Shown one piece after another: positions 26,049 through 38,370 of a DNA stretch of 64,000 nt. The translations under genes and the position numbers were made by a program. Position 1 is the first letter of the stretch; each line of letters starts with the position of its first letter. Source of the stretch: Saccharibacillus sp. JS10 (lineage in GTDB: Bacteria > Bacillota > Bacilli > Paenibacillales > Paenibacillaceae); the NCBI RefSeq assembly GCF_024436065.1, contig NZ_JANFNS010000001.1:310001-374000 (forward strand), written 5' to 3'. Below the pieces are notes generated by a model. That model was given only the letters and a program-made list of their open reading frames with translations. It made no database searches and was not told where the DNA came from.

Positions 26049-26918
26049 TTAGTTCGTGATATCATTCAATGTCTCAAAGTCTTCATCGCTTAATTGCAAA
26101 CTTGCTGCCGCAATATTTTCTTCCAAATGAGAAACGGTAGACGTGCCCGGAATCGGCAGAATCACAGGCGAGCGGCGAAGCAACCATGCCAACGCAATTT
26201 GTGCAGGCTTCGCGTTTAGACGCTTTGCGATCTCGTCGAGTGGGCCGCCGTCTTTCGCCAATTCGCCAGTTGCGAGCGGGAACCATGGGATAAAGGCGAT
26301 GCCGCCTGCTTCCGCTTCTTCAAGCACGTCTTCTGCTTTTCGGTTCGAGAGATTGTACAAGTTTTGCACCGATACGATTTCGGTAATCTCTCTCGCTTCG
26401 CGAAGTTGTTCGACATTCACTTCGCTCAGACCGATATGCCGAATCTTGCCTTCTTTACGAAGCAATTCCAGCTCGCCGAGTTGTTCAGCCAGCGGCACTT
26501 TCGGATCGATTCGGTGTAATTGGAATAGATCGATTCGATCCACGCCCAAATGACGTAAACTCATCTCCGCTTGCTGGCGCAAATATTCCGGCCGACCGAC
26601 AGGGCGCCAATCATTTGGACCCGAACGAGTCAATCCGGCTTTTGTAGCCACGACCACATCTTCTTGGTACGGATGTAGCGCTTGACGAATCAAAGGTTCC
26701 GCCACAACAGGGCCATAAGAGTCGGCAGTATCAATAAAGTTGACACCTAGCTCTACCGAGCGTTTCAACACCTTCACCGCTTGTTCCGGATCTTTAGGAT
26801 CGCCCCATACACCGGGACCTGTTAATTGCATGGTGCCGTAACCCAGTCGGTTAACCGTCATATCTCCACCGATTGTAAAAGTACCGGAATGCGCCGCATT
26901 CATGTGATTTTCAGTCAT
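26049..26918 (-). CDS. Aldo/keto reductase
   Basis: This 289-residue TIM-barrel oxidoreductase uses NADPH. The catalytic tetrad is visible: Asp and Tyr in DTADSYGP, Lys in VVATKAG, and His in LFQLHRID. The C-terminal [20 protein letters not shown] is the cofactor-binding segment. It is upstream of, and nearly overlapping, pdxH; some aldo/keto reductases act on pyridoxal, so a vitamin B6 role is worth considering, but that is inference. Confidence 0.85.
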   Translation of the reverse strand: MTENHMNAAHSGTFTIGGDMTVNRLGYGTMQLTGPGVWGDPKDPEQAVKVLKRSVELGVNFIDTADSYGPVVAEPLIRQALHPYQEDVVVATKAGLTRSGPNDWRPVGRPEYLRQQAEMSLRHLGVDRIDLFQLHRIDPKVPLAEQLGELELLRKEGKIRHIGLSEVNVEQLREAREITEIVSVQNLYNLSNRKAEDVLEEAEAGGIAFIPWFPLATGELAKDGGPLDEIAKRLNAKPAQIALAWLLRRSPVILPIPGTSTVSHLEENIAAASLQLSDEDFETLNDITN

Positions 26919-27022
26919 TTGAGTTTGCTCCTCTCGAAATACGAAATTCGTTTTTCACGCAAAGACATCTTCAATTATTACCCGCAGTCTGTGTTTTGCA
27001 ATCGACCTTGTTACAAAAGAAA

Positions 27023-27053
27023 AAGGAACAACGCATCGAATGCGTTATTCCTT
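27023..27053 (-). terminator. Terminator of the beta-glucoside operon
   Basis: AAGGAA-AACGCAT pairs with its complement around a tight loop, and TTTTTCTTTT follows on the minus strand. Confidence 0.8.
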
Positions 27054-27080
27054 ACTTGAATTTAGATGTATAGATGAAAA

Positions 27081-30429
<3,349 letters not shown>

Positions 30430-30462
30430 GAACGAATCCCCTTTGAACAATTTTTTTATAAA

Positions 30463-30527
30463 AAAAGACCTAGAGCCCTATCGAATATAGATGTGCTCTA
30501 TAGCCGATAGGACTCTAGGTCTTGCCT
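30463..30527 (-). terminator. Conditional terminator in front of bglP
   Basis: An 18-bp stem starting AAGACCTAGAG is followed on the minus strand by TTTTTTT. Its left arm overlaps the RAT at 30518-30547, so LicT binding prevents its formation. Confidence 0.88.
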
Positions 30528-30547
30528 GCTTCACCAGTAACAATCCT
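30518..30547 (-). promoter_or_regulatory. Ribonucleic antiterminator (RAT) upstream of bglP
   Basis: On the minus strand the site reads GGATTGTTACTGGTGAAG, then CAGGCAAGACC. This is close to the LicT/BglG consensus and nearly identical to the second copy at 31510-31538. Confidence 0.9.
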
Positions 30548-30567
30548 AGTTTATTCATTATGAAAAT

Positions 30568-31410
30568 CTATTCGTTCTTTTCTTCGTCGATAACTCTTTT
30601 GATATGAACGGTGAGGTAAACAAGCTCATCATCCGTCAATTCTTTCCCGTAATCGACACGTATCAACTTTGCGATCCGCAGACTGCATTGATATTCGTTT
30701 GCATATTTTTCTTTGATAATCGGTAAGAAGTCGCTATCTCCGCTTCGTACCACGTTATCATTGAACAACCGATAAGCAAAAAATTTCAAATGCGTCGTCA
30801 GCCTGGAGTAGTGAATCGAACTTTCGTTAAAATGGATATTGAATTGATACCGAATCAGGTTCAACACTTTTTGGATAAACTGCGTGATCTTCATCGTTTC
30901 TTCCATATCGGATCCAAGCTCTGCATTAACGATATGCAAGGCAATAAAACCAGCTTCATCTTCGGGCAACTCAATATCAAACTCTTGATTAATCATGTCT
31001 AACGCTTTCATCGCAACCCGGAATTCGTTCGCATAAAAAGCTTTAATCTCAGATAAGAGTGCATTGTTAAAATTCATTCCTTTGTTATAACGAGCTACAG
31101 CGAAGTTAATATGATCAGTCAGCGTCAAATATATGTTTTCGTTGAGTTCTTTGTTCAAAGTCTCTTTGGCATATTGAATGATACTGTCCGACACACGAAT
31201 ATACTCCATCGGGATTTGCGCGAGTAAGGCATATAATTTGCCCGTTACATTTTTAGATTTCAGAAAAAATTCTTTTTCGATTTTGGCTTTTTCAACCTCA
31301 TCTCCTTTTTTCTTCTGAAATCCAATGCCGCTTCCGAGAAGCATCATTTCTTGACGTCTATCATTTACAGCACAGACGACATTATTGTTAATAATCCGCG
31401 TGATTTTCAT
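30568..31410 (-). CDS. licT: BglG/LicT-family transcriptional antiterminator
   Basis: This 280-residue RNA-binding protein has an N-terminal CAT domain (MKITRIINNNVVCAVND) and two PRDs. PRD1 has DHINFAVARY and PRD2 has HLKFFAYRLF and YLTVHIKR, with the phospho-accepting histidines. The ATG at 31410 follows AAAGGAG; longer starts overlap the leader. It binds the two RAT elements nearby and, when substrate is present, lets transcription pass into licT and bglP-bglH. Confidence 0.92.
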   Translation of the reverse strand: MKITRIINNNVVCAVNDRRQEMMLLGSGIGFQKKKGDEVEKAKIEKEFFLKSKNVTGKLYALLAQIPMEYIRVSDSIIQYAKETLNKELNENIYLTLTDHINFAVARYNKGMNFNNALLSEIKAFYANEFRVAMKALDMINQEFDIELPEDEAGFIALHIVNAELGSDMEETMKITQFIQKVLNLIRYQFNIHFNESSIHYSRLTTHLKFFAYRLFNDNVVRSGDSDFLPIIKEKYANEYQCSLRIAKLIRVDYGKELTDDELVYLTVHIKRVIDEEKNE

Positions 31411-31456
31411 AGGATCTCCTTTTAAAATGAAACGTTTACAAAATTTGCAAACAAAA

Positions 31457-31516
31457 AAGACCGATAATAGCCAAACCATGAGAAGAAGTGCTCACGCTGG
31501 GTATTAATCGGTCTTG
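31457..31516 (-). terminator. Conditional terminator in the licT leader
   Basis: AAGACCGAT-AATA-CC pairs with GG-TATT-ATCGGTCTT and is followed by TTTTTTG on the minus strand. It overlaps the RAT at 31510-31538. Confidence 0.88.
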
Positions 31517-31538
31517 CCTGCTTCACCAGTAACAATCC
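31510..31538 (-). promoter_or_regulatory. RAT upstream of licT
   Basis: It has the same GGATTGTTACTGGTGAAG and CAGGCAAGACC core as the site before bglP. It lets LicT antiterminate its own operon. Confidence 0.9.
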
Positions 31539-31568
31539 GAATCGTATTCATTATGCTTTTATAAAGTC

Positions 31569-31597
31569 ATATTAGTGTAAAGTATTATCTTTGTCAA
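31569..31597 (-). promoter_or_regulatory. Sigma-A promoter of the licT-bglP-bglH operon
   Basis: On the minus strand TTGACA (31592-31597) and TAATAT (31569-31574) are 17 nt apart. The start point would be about 25 nt upstream of the RAT. Confidence 0.75.
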
Positions 31598-31620
31598 TCC
31601 TGTAGTATCGCTTTTTCTAT

Positions 31621-32406
31621 TTAGCTTAGAACGTTCATATACTCAAAGGCAGTAATGCCATACACGCTTTTAAAATGTTTATTCAAATGCGTCAAATCTA
31701 CGAATCCGCACTCTGCCACCGCCGTATACACATCTTTTTTCTGCTCGATCAGCTGCTTCGCGTATTCGATTTTACGATTTAAAAAATACTGATAAGGTGA
31801 GATGCCCGTCTGAGCTTTGAACATTCGAATAAACTGAAATTTGGACAGATTCAGCTCTTGGCTAATCTCATCAAGCTTAACGACTCCAGCCAGATCCGTA
31901 TGCAGCATTTCTTTGGCAGCAGAAATTAAACGAGGATCTTGTAAGTGTGGAACTACAAGTTCCGCCCCTGTCAGATGATCCGCTAGCGACAGTAGTCTTT
32001 CTGTGCGCAACGCTTCGTCTCCGCCATGTACGGTCACCTGCGACAACTCCAAAATTTTTCTTTGAAGTGCCGAATCGTACACAACCGGCGACGAAAAATA
32101 AATCCAGTCTTTTTGCCCTGCCGCTTCGTTCAACATCTGCGGATCGATATAGAGCATCACATAATCCAGACCTTCTTTTCCGTTTGCCATGCCGTCATGT
32201 GCTTGTTCCGGGTTGAACATCATAACGCCGCCCGCATGCGACAGTTGCAAGCTCCCGTCCATCGTAAACCGCTGAATGCCGCGTAGAGTCACGCCGAATG
32301 AGTATTCTTGATGCGAATGTTTTTTGTACGTGAAATCTTGGATACTTGCCGATAAAGCGGTGATTCCCTCTACCTTTTTATATTGAAAACGTTCGGTCGG
32401 ATTCAT
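31621..32406 (-). CDS. AraC-family transcriptional regulator
   Basis: This 261-residue protein has an N-terminal cupin-like sensor (HSHQEYSFGVTLRGIQRF and HAGGVMMFNPEQAHDG) and a C-terminal double helix-turn-helix (LNLSKFQFIRMFKAQTGISP, then AAECGFVDLTHLNKHFKS). This matches AraC regulators that are often paired with LysE exporters. The ATG at 32406 follows AGGAG; it lies 14 nt after the lysE stop, so the two are co-transcribed. It probably controls the exporter; effector unknown. Confidence 0.87.
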   Translation of the reverse strand: MNPTERFQYKKVEGITALSASIQDFTYKKHSHQEYSFGVTLRGIQRFTMDGSLQLSHAGGVMMFNPEQAHDGMANGKEGLDYVMLYIDPQMLNEAAGQKDWIYFSSPVVYDSALQRKILELSQVTVHGGDEALRTERLLSLADHLTGAELVVPHLQDPRLISAAKEMLHTDLAGVVKLDEISQELNLSKFQFIRMFKAQTGISPYQYFLNRKIEYAKQLIEQKKDVYTAVAECGFVDLTHLNKHFKSVYGITAFEYMNVLS

Positions 32407-32420
32407 TTTCCTTCGCTCCT

Positions 32421-33011
32421 CTACACCCACATCATGACTGCCGCATACAGTAAAAATACAGTCATGACCAAATTCGCGATACGCTGATGCCGTTGCAAAA
32501 ATCTTTTGAAAATTGTACCAAACATCACCCAGGTTGTATAGGCAAGGAATCCGATCAGCGTAACGCCCAAAACGCTTGTCAAAAGCGCGGAAGCTGCCGA
32601 ATAATAAGGCATGATAAAAGTCGGAATGACTGTCATCGTGAACAAGATTACTTTAGGGTTGACGAATTGCGTAATAAATCCCGCTTTGAAAGTCCCCATC
32701 GTAGCTACGGATTCGACTTGGGACGATTTTTTCGGCTTGGATTTACGCGAAATCTGATACGCCAGATATAACATGTACAGACTGCCGACAATCTGCATCC
32801 CCAAAAGAATAGAAGGCAATACGGCGGCGATTAACCCATTGAGCGTAGCCGACGCCGTTAGCAGCAGTCCAAATGCTAGCGTCGCTCCATACGTATAACG
32901 AAGTGCGCGAGTCGTACCTTCTTGATGTGTAATAGAAAAGATCATCAACGTACTGGGTCCCGGCGTAAACGTCACGATAAAGCAGTAAAATAAAAAAGAC
33001 AGCATATTCAT
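32421..33011 (-). CDS. LysE/RhtB-family amino acid exporter
   Basis: This 196-residue protein has about six membrane segments and the N-terminal family signature FTPGPSTLMIFSITHQEG. Mid-region FITQFVNPKVILF is also conserved. Such proteins export amino acids or related metabolites. The ATG at 33011 follows AAAGGAG at 10 nt. The downstream AraC gene is the likely regulator. The substrate is not deducible. Confidence 0.88.
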   Translation of the reverse strand: MNMLSFLFYCFIVTFTPGPSTLMIFSITHQEGTTRALRYTYGATLAFGLLLTASATLNGLIAAVLPSILLGMQIVGSLYMLYLAYQISRKSKPKKSSQVESVATMGTFKAGFITQFVNPKVILFTMTVIPTFIMPYYSAASALLTSVLGVTLIGFLAYTTWVMFGTIFKRFLQRHQRIANLVMTVFLLYAAVMMWV

Positions 33012-33085
33012 TAGGCAAACGCTCCTTTAAATTTGGCGGTGTTTGTCTATGAATATAGCGGTCTTTATTGGATGGCTATAGTATA

Positions 33086-33979
33086 TTATTGCGCAGCAAG
33101 CGGAAGCTCTCCGCCTTGAATCAGACCCACTTTCACAAACCCTTGATACAGCCCGTCCTCTTCAAGCGAAGTTGTTACGTAATCCGCCACTTTTTTCAAC
33201 TCTTCACGGGCATTGCCCATGGCGATTCCAATATTGCAATACTCGAACATTTCGAGATCGTTCAGACCGTCTCCGATCGCAACGGTATCCGCAGCAGATC
33301 GACCCAAGTGTTGCAACACATCTGCGATCGCAACCGCTTTATGCACACCGGGTACGACTAACTCGCCGCTATTTTCCCCAAACATCGGAACCGTGCATTG
33401 GATAACGTCGAAAATGCCTGCAAACTCGGCTTTGATCTGTTCAAAAGGCAAGGTGCTCTCCAGAAAACAGATCTTGTTGACGTCTTCTTTGTATAGATCG
33501 ACTTCACCAAACGTTAACGCTTCGAAAAAAGGATGCGGCGAATCTTCTAGTTGCTGCATCGCAACCGGATCATTCGCGATATCTCCGCGAATACGACGGA
33601 TCAGATGATCACGTAAATGTTCACTCGCATACAATGCCGAATTCGATTCCAGATAAAAGTCGATCCTATGCCGGTTAAAAAAGTCGACCAAATGCCGCAC
33701 CGATGATGGCGAAACTTGTTTGTGATACAGCATATCGCTACCGCATTCGACGTATCCGCCGCCCGCGCCGATCAATCCATCAAAACCGACTTCCCAGATC
33801 ACGTCATAAATCTCAGGCTTGGAGCGTCCGGTGCATAAATAAAGCAAATGACCATTGGCGCGAGCTTCTTGGCAGGCGCGTACCGCAGATTCCGGTATAC
33901 TTCCATCGTCTTTTACCAGCGTACCGTCAATATCGATAAAAACGATTTTGGACAAATCATGAGAATAAGTATTGTTCAA
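33086..33979 (-). CDS. Cof-type HAD phosphatase
   Basis: This 297-residue HAD IIB hydrolase has FIDIDGTLVKDDG at the N-terminus, LCTGRSKPEI (motif II), and VAIGDGLNDLEMFEY (motif IV), with the large C2-type cap between. The start is a TTG at 33979, behind GGGAGG at 8 nt; no ATG fits. Relatives dephosphorylate sugar phosphates, flavins or PLP. Confidence 0.87.
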   Translation of the reverse strand: MNNTYSHDLSKIVFIDIDGTLVKDDGSIPESAVRACQEARANGHLLYLCTGRSKPEIYDVIWEVGFDGLIGAGGGYVECGSDMLYHKQVSPSSVRHLVDFFNRHRIDFYLESNSALYASEHLRDHLIRRIRGDIANDPVAMQQLEDSPHPFFEALTFGEVDLYKEDVNKICFLESTLPFEQIKAEFAGIFDVIQCTVPMFGENSGELVVPGVHKAVAIADVLQHLGRSAADTVAIGDGLNDLEMFEYCNIGIAMGNAREELKKVADYVTTSLEEDGLYQGFVKVGLIQGGELPLAAQ

Positions 33980-34004
33980 CAGTAAAACCTCCCGGTTTTC
34001 AGTT

Positions 34005-34051
34005 CAGATCGTACAAGGTGAGTCTAGCTCACTTACTGAGCGTACAATCTG
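34005..34051. other. Dyad upstream of the Cof phosphatase gene
   Basis: CAGATCGTAC at 34005-34014 pairs with GTACAATCTG at 34042-34051 (one mismatch), and an inner AGGTGAG/CTCACTT pairing continues it. There is no T run, so it may be an operator or leader structure rather than a terminator. Confidence 0.4.
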
Positions 34052-34101
34052 AAACGCGTTCCATGTCAACACTTGTCTCATCCTCTATATTGCCCAATAT
34101 G

Positions 34102-34899
34102 TTATAACCATTTACCGAAATATTGCTGGATTTTCGCTTTCGAATATCGATCTTGCCCTTGCCACCCGCTCATCGATATAAAATCAGTATCGCCCGGCTT
34201 GCCTATACGCGGAAGTTCGGTTTCTTTTAAGATACCGGCATATCCCCATATTTCCATCAACCGATCACGTTCCGCTGGATTTGAAGACAGTACCGTTTTC
34301 CAACGTTTTTCTAATTTGCGAGCCCGTTCTTCGGGTGCACATTCTTCAATATTTTTAAGCATTTGTTTCAAAATCTCTACATCTTCCGAAGTGACTTCAC
34401 CGATTTCTTCGCGCATAAATAAATCCAGATCCATCGAGATATACGTCAGCCAATTCAGTCGTACGCCGCCCCATTTGATCCGTTCAAAGTTCAGTACGTT
34501 CAGATCATGGTCGGTATAAGCATCATCAGACTGAATCCCGGCTTCATTGCATATAGCGCAAGCGCTGGTTTGACGAAGTTCAGTCGGGAGCGAATCATTG
34601 TAGGTATGGGCAATCAGATCTTGCGTCAAAGCAAAACTGCTCAAAGCGCTACGTAATTCGACTCGGCGTGTTGATAAACTATGTAAAAAAGCATCGCCCA
34701 CTTGTTCAGCGGTTAACTCCGTATGTATACGCGTAATCTGTTCGATCAACTCATCGTGAGTCTTGTTAAGCGGATCGAACATGACCCCGTGCGATTTGGC
34801 ATATTCGAAGTCTTCGCCGGCATAAGAAGGTCGGTTGCTTTTCCAACCTTGTGCCGACCAAAACGTAGAAGTTAGAATCTTTTTCGCTTTTTTATCCAT
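34102..34899 (-). CDS. Hypothetical protein, unknown family
   Basis: This 265-residue, probably cytoplasmic protein starts with ATG behind AAGGAG. It begins TSTFWSAQGWK and has a middle CAICNEAG (a CxxC pair), then LNWLTYISMDLDLFMREE, and a charged helical C-terminal half. No membrane segment or known catalytic motif is visible. It lies 34 nt downstream of the DUF3592-like gene, so the two are likely co-transcribed. I do not recognise the family. Confidence 0.6.
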   Translation of the reverse strand: MDKKAKKILTSTFWSAQGWKSNRPSYAGEDFEYAKSHGVMFDPLNKTHDELIEQITRIHTELTAEQVGDAFLHSLSTRRVELRSALSSFALTQDLIAHTYNDSLPTELRQTSACAICNEAGIQSDDAYTDHDLNVLNFERIKWGGVRLNWLTYISMDLDLFMREEIGEVTSEDVEILKQMLKNIEECAPEERARKLEKRWKTVLSSNPAERDRLMEIWGYAGILKETELPRIGKPGDTDFISMSGWQGQDRYSKAKIQQYFGKWL

Positions 34900-34933
34900 T
34901 TCTTAATCTCCTTGCTTTCATACTTTTTTATTC

Positions 34934-35347
34934 TTAGAAAGATAATGCGGTAGCTAGCGCCAAAAAGACAACCCCAGCGATCAAAGGCAAGGTTTGCTGA
35001 CGTAACTGATCACGATCGCTCAACACTTCGAACTGCGCCGGATCTTTCGGGTTGTAATGAACGTTAACGGAAGCGCCGCTATTTTGCAAACGCATCGAAC
35101 TTCCGATTCGGGAGACATGCTCGACCGTACCTGACGGCGTATCGAAGCGAATAACTGGATGATAAAGAATCCCCGTACTGCCTCGCTGTATACCGGTGTC
35201 TGGAAATTCTTCGTAACGCAAAATCTGTCCGGTTACCGTATGTGGGCTTTTCAATAACTTTCGGCGACGAATGATCGAATACAGCCCGAACACGATAAAT
35301 ACGACGCCTAACGCCCAAAATAATCGTGCGTTGCCCCATCCTTCCAT
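34934..35347 (-). CDS. DUF3592-like membrane protein
   Basis: This 137-residue protein has one N-terminal membrane helix (FWALGVVFIVFGLYSII), a beta-rich soluble domain with the DUF3592 features (VTGQILRYEE, HPVIRFDTPSG, VNVHYNPKDPAQFEV), and a C-terminal membrane helix. The ATG at 35347 follows AAGGAGG at 8 nt; upstream starts have no site. Function unknown. Confidence 0.72.
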   Translation of the reverse strand: MEGWGNARLFWALGVVFIVFGLYSIIRRRKLLKSPHTVTGQILRYEEFPDTGIQRGSTGILYHPVIRFDTPSGTVEHVSRIGSSMRLQNSGASVNVHYNPKDPAQFEVLSDRDQLRQQTLPLIAGVVFLALATALSF

Positions 35348-35448
35348 TGATAAAACCTCCTTTTTTGATTGAATGGATAGGAACTCGCGATACCTATTCA
35401 TCTTCTAAGTTTCACCTAGTTCCAACCTTGCTAATCGAAAAAACGAAA

Positions 35449-35483
35449 AAAAGCGCCACAAACTTTACGTTTGAGCACGCTTT
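35449..35483 (-). terminator. Terminator of the TerD-like gene
   Basis: On the minus strand AAAAGCG and AAAC pair with GTTT and CGCTTTT around a short loop, and a T run follows. Confidence 0.65.
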
Positions 35484-35486
35484 TCG

Positions 35487-37727
35487 TTACAAATATTCAC
35501 TTGCGATGATATCTGTAAGGTACGGCGTAATGCCTGTTTCCATACCGAATATCGTATCCGCTTGCTCTGGATCGTAGACTTGCGTGCCGCGAGCCTTGGC
35601 ATGGAGCGTATAAAGATCTCCAAGACTTGTACGTCGCGTATCGGCAAAGGCTCGACCCAGTAACTCCAAACCGCTCATATTATCGTGTGCCGTAATATTT
35701 AAGCCTCTATTTTTCACGGCCGAGTCCATCCAGACCATTTGGTTCTCCCGCAGATCGATTGCAAAAGGGACGGCTTGCTGCGCTTCAGCGGTCAGATCAA
35801 ACTTCGACTCAACGGTACACGGATCATAAATTTCTCCGCTTTTTCCATTCGGACGCATCATAAATCCTGCAAAACATTCCGGTAACGACGCAAAGGTCTG
35901 CCCAGTAAAACACGCCACTTGAACCATCGCATACCTTGCTTTCGTTTGCTCAAGGACCGCCGGAATATTCAGATCGATAAATTCTGCCGCTCCTTTCGGA
36001 GCATCCGTAATATCGCCGCTATGCACGCCAAAGTCTTCTTTCAGGTTGTAAAAAGCTAACGTCTCGACATGTTTCCATTGTTTGTCTAAAAGAACAAGCG
36101 ACAAATCGATATCTACGCGTTGCTGATGGGTAGAGTCGTTTTCGATATTTTTCCACCAGCAAAATAACCGAAGAATATCGCCTTCCGGCACGGCAATCCG
36201 GCTTCCGCGGGGCAACGGACGTAAAGCTGCGCTCGCTGACCGATTCGAAAAAGGAACAGGGATATCATTCAGCCTCGGATCGATATAGACCTTACCCAGC
36301 GATTCTCGCTCCGCAAAACGAGCAACCAGCTTTTGTTCGATTACCTGTACAAGCGAATGAATCATGCTTGGGGCAAGCTTCGGCAAATGATTATAGATCG
36401 CAACCACTTTGCCCAGATTCCCTTTTGGAAAAAACACCCGGTACTTTCGAGAGTCGTTCCGGTATTTGAAATGGGCGAGCAATTGCAAGAGGAGTGGAAC
36501 AGCAACGTGATCCGCCACTTGCCGGAACTGAGCGATAATGTGTTCACTTTGACTAGGTTGCGAGCGTATCAATAGATCTAACCGCCGAGCCAATTCACCC
36601 GGTCTACATGCAAGTAAGTCGATGACTTCGGGAACTTGCCATTGGATGCCTTGTTCCACTTCGCTACGGAATGTGGAGATCGGTTTTTGACGACGAAGAC
36701 GGGTAAAAGCTTCGAAAGCTTTTGGATAACGCACACGCATTTCGCCTGGATGCAAAATTTCCCCAAGTCTTTTCCATGTCTCGCGATACAGCACCATATC
36801 TTCGATAGAAGGTTTGCTTTGTTCCAGTAATGCGAGCAATAATCGACGTTCCGCACGTTTGAATTTACGGAACCGATATGGAGGAACCGGCTTATCTGCT
36901 GTCGACTCTGGCTCTACGGATATACGTTGCGTCCAATTATACGGATTTTCGCCGATATAAGCGGATACATTTGTCTTTTTTGCCCAAGCCAGGCTTGTAT
37001 CTAAGCCGGATAATCCCGCAGCCAAGCGTAATACGTCTTTCGAGGTGACCAAATATTTTGAGAGTGTCGATAGATCGGCTAATCCTTCCTCCATTAGAAT
37101 AGAAGCGACGAACGCCGCATTTTCTTTGTAAGGAATCGATTCCGGCAATACGGCCGCAAGCTCGGCAGTCGAGAAAAGACGCAAAGAATCGGCGATGTCC
37201 TGTTTGTCTTGCGCAGACAACGAAGTATTGGCGCTGATTAAATTTCGGATCATTGTCATGTAGTCTTGTTTGGAACTGGCTTCGATCTGCTTCAAAGCTT
37301 TTCGGATTCGCAATTGCGAACGGAGTCGAACAGGCGTTTCGGGCAAGATTCCAGTCACGTAATGAAGCAAGGCGCGCAAATACAACTCTGCATCGCTAGC
37401 TTCCATCACTTGAGTAGGGAAGTTCGGATACATAGGTTTGTAAGGTACATGGTCGCCTAGCATTTGTTTTAAAGTCTCCATTACGATCTCATGCCATTCG
37501 ATTACGGTTTGAGTTTCCCATGTTTTCGCCGCTGTCAGTAAATCTGGCGAAAAGGTATAACCGAGTCTTTCCATATGTTTAAGTAACGCTGCAAGCAATC
37601 CGGGCGCTGCTACTTGATGCGTAACAGTCGAAACGGATGCAGGCACGATTAACTTTTGGGTTCTTCTTAAATAGATACGGTTGAAGGTTCGATGCGCTTG
37701 ACGCACCTCTGTGTGTTGAAGCTCCAT
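35487..37727 (-). CDS. Large protein with C-terminal TerD-like domain
   Basis: This 746-residue cytoplasmic protein has a long helical N-terminal region (about residues 1-460) with no family I can name. A C-terminal part (about 490-660) resembles TerD: VDIDLSLVLLDKQWKHVETL, VHSGDITDAPKGAAEFIDLN, and YAMVQVACFTGQTFASLPE. TerD domains bind calcium through a D-G-D-type site and belong to tellurite/stress systems; here the first acid cluster is VDIDLS. No other ter gene is near. The ATG at 37727 follows AAAGGAGG. A strong hairpin with a T run lies just upstream. Confidence 0.65.
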   Translation of the reverse strand: MELQHTEVRQAHRTFNRIYLRRTQKLIVPASVSTVTHQVAAPGLLAALLKHMERLGYTFSPDLLTAAKTWETQTVIEWHEIVMETLKQMLGDHVPYKPMYPNFPTQVMEASDAELYLRALLHYVTGILPETPVRLRSQLRIRKALKQIEASSKQDYMTMIRNLISANTSLSAQDKQDIADSLRLFSTAELAAVLPESIPYKENAAFVASILMEEGLADLSTLSKYLVTSKDVLRLAAGLSGLDTSLAWAKKTNVSAYIGENPYNWTQRISVEPESTADKPVPPYRFRKFKRAERRLLLALLEQSKPSIEDMVLYRETWKRLGEILHPGEMRVRYPKAFEAFTRLRRQKPISTFRSEVEQGIQWQVPEVIDLLACRPGELARRLDLLIRSQPSQSEHIIAQFRQVADHVAVPLLLQLLAHFKYRNDSRKYRVFFPKGNLGKVVAIYNHLPKLAPSMIHSLVQVIEQKLVARFAERESLGKVYIDPRLNDIPVPFSNRSASAALRPLPRGSRIAVPEGDILRLFCWWKNIENDSTHQQRVDIDLSLVLLDKQWKHVETLAFYNLKEDFGVHSGDITDAPKGAAEFIDLNIPAVLEQTKARYAMVQVACFTGQTFASLPECFAGFMMRPNGKSGEIYDPCTVESKFDLTAEAQQAVPFAIDLRENQMVWMDSAVKNRGLNITAHDNMSGLELLGRAFADTRRTSLGDLYTLHAKARGTQVYDPEQADTIFGMETGITPYLTDIIASEYL

Positions 37728-37758
37728 CGGAGTTCCTCCTTTGTGAATAAAAAGTAAA

Positions 37759-37834
37759 AGAAGCTGCAGGAGAGCCGGAACGCTGGGATCAATTAGAGGG
37801 ATAAAAGGAAGCGTTCCGATAGCCTGCTGCTTCT
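37759..37834 (-). promoter_or_regulatory. Attenuator-like leader hairpin of the TerD-like gene
   Basis: On the minus strand AGAAGCAGCAGG pairs with CCTGCAGCTTCT, and inside it CGGAACGCT pairs perfectly with AGCGTTCCG. A TTTTACTTTTT tract follows, then the ribosome binding site. A TATAAT lies just upstream at about 37845-37850, so a terminator would form soon after the transcription start. Confidence 0.7.
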
Positions 37835-37919
37835 TTGTGTCCTTATTATAGCGGTCAATCTAACCAATCAATAGGGCAAAAGTATGGCGACAACAAAAAA
37901 GAGCAAGCAAAATTTCTGC

Positions 37920-38291
37920 TCACTCTGCCAAAATCTCGATCCGATGTACCATTTTACTGCGTTTACCCAGCTTTAGCTTAACAGGTTGTCCTTCTGTGAA
38001 ACTTTCCGGATTTTGATTCGCGGAAATCACCGAACTTTTATGTTTGCCGTTTTGAAGCTTTACCCATACTTGATTGCGATGACGGCTAACAACTTGCCCT
38101 TCTACCGCTATGAAGTCTTTTCGGCTAACATCCATAATCAAAATCAAAAAGATAATCAACGAAAAAATTCCGACTATACTGAACATGATAAATAATACGG
38201 AAACCTTCTCATTCCCTAAATGACTGATGACCTGGAATGCCGATAATACGAGTAACATAAAAGAAATAAGTAAAGACGATTTGATCTGCAA
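37920..38291 (-). CDS. Small membrane protein with C-terminal beta domain
   Basis: This protein of about 123 residues has two membrane helices (LLISFMLLVLSAFQVI and FIMFSIVGIFSLIIFLILIM). A soluble C-terminal tail has VEGQVVSRHRNQVWVKL and VKLKLGKRSKMV, an OB- or NfeD-like strand pattern. The start is a TTG at 38291, the only codon well spaced from AAAGGAGG. The longer ORF extends into the neighbouring gene without a site. Function unknown. Confidence 0.55.
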   Translation of the reverse strand: MQIKSSLLISFMLLVLSAFQVISHLGNEKVSVLFIMFSIVGIFSLIIFLILIMDVSRKDFIAVEGQVVSRHRNQVWVKLQNGKHKSSVISANQNPESFTEGQPVKLKLGKRSKMVHRIEILAE

Positions 38292-38330
38292 TGAAGATGC
38301 CTCCTTTTGCGATATGTAGAGAATAAAAAA

Positions 38331-38355
38331 ACCGCAGAGTTCATTTCTGCGGCTT
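38331..38355 (-). terminator. Terminator of the thioredoxin reductase-like gene
   Basis: AGCCGCAGA pairs with TCTGCGGT around a short loop, followed by TTTTTTT on the minus strand. Confidence 0.8.
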
Positions 38356-38370
38356 TGCCATGATTCTATT

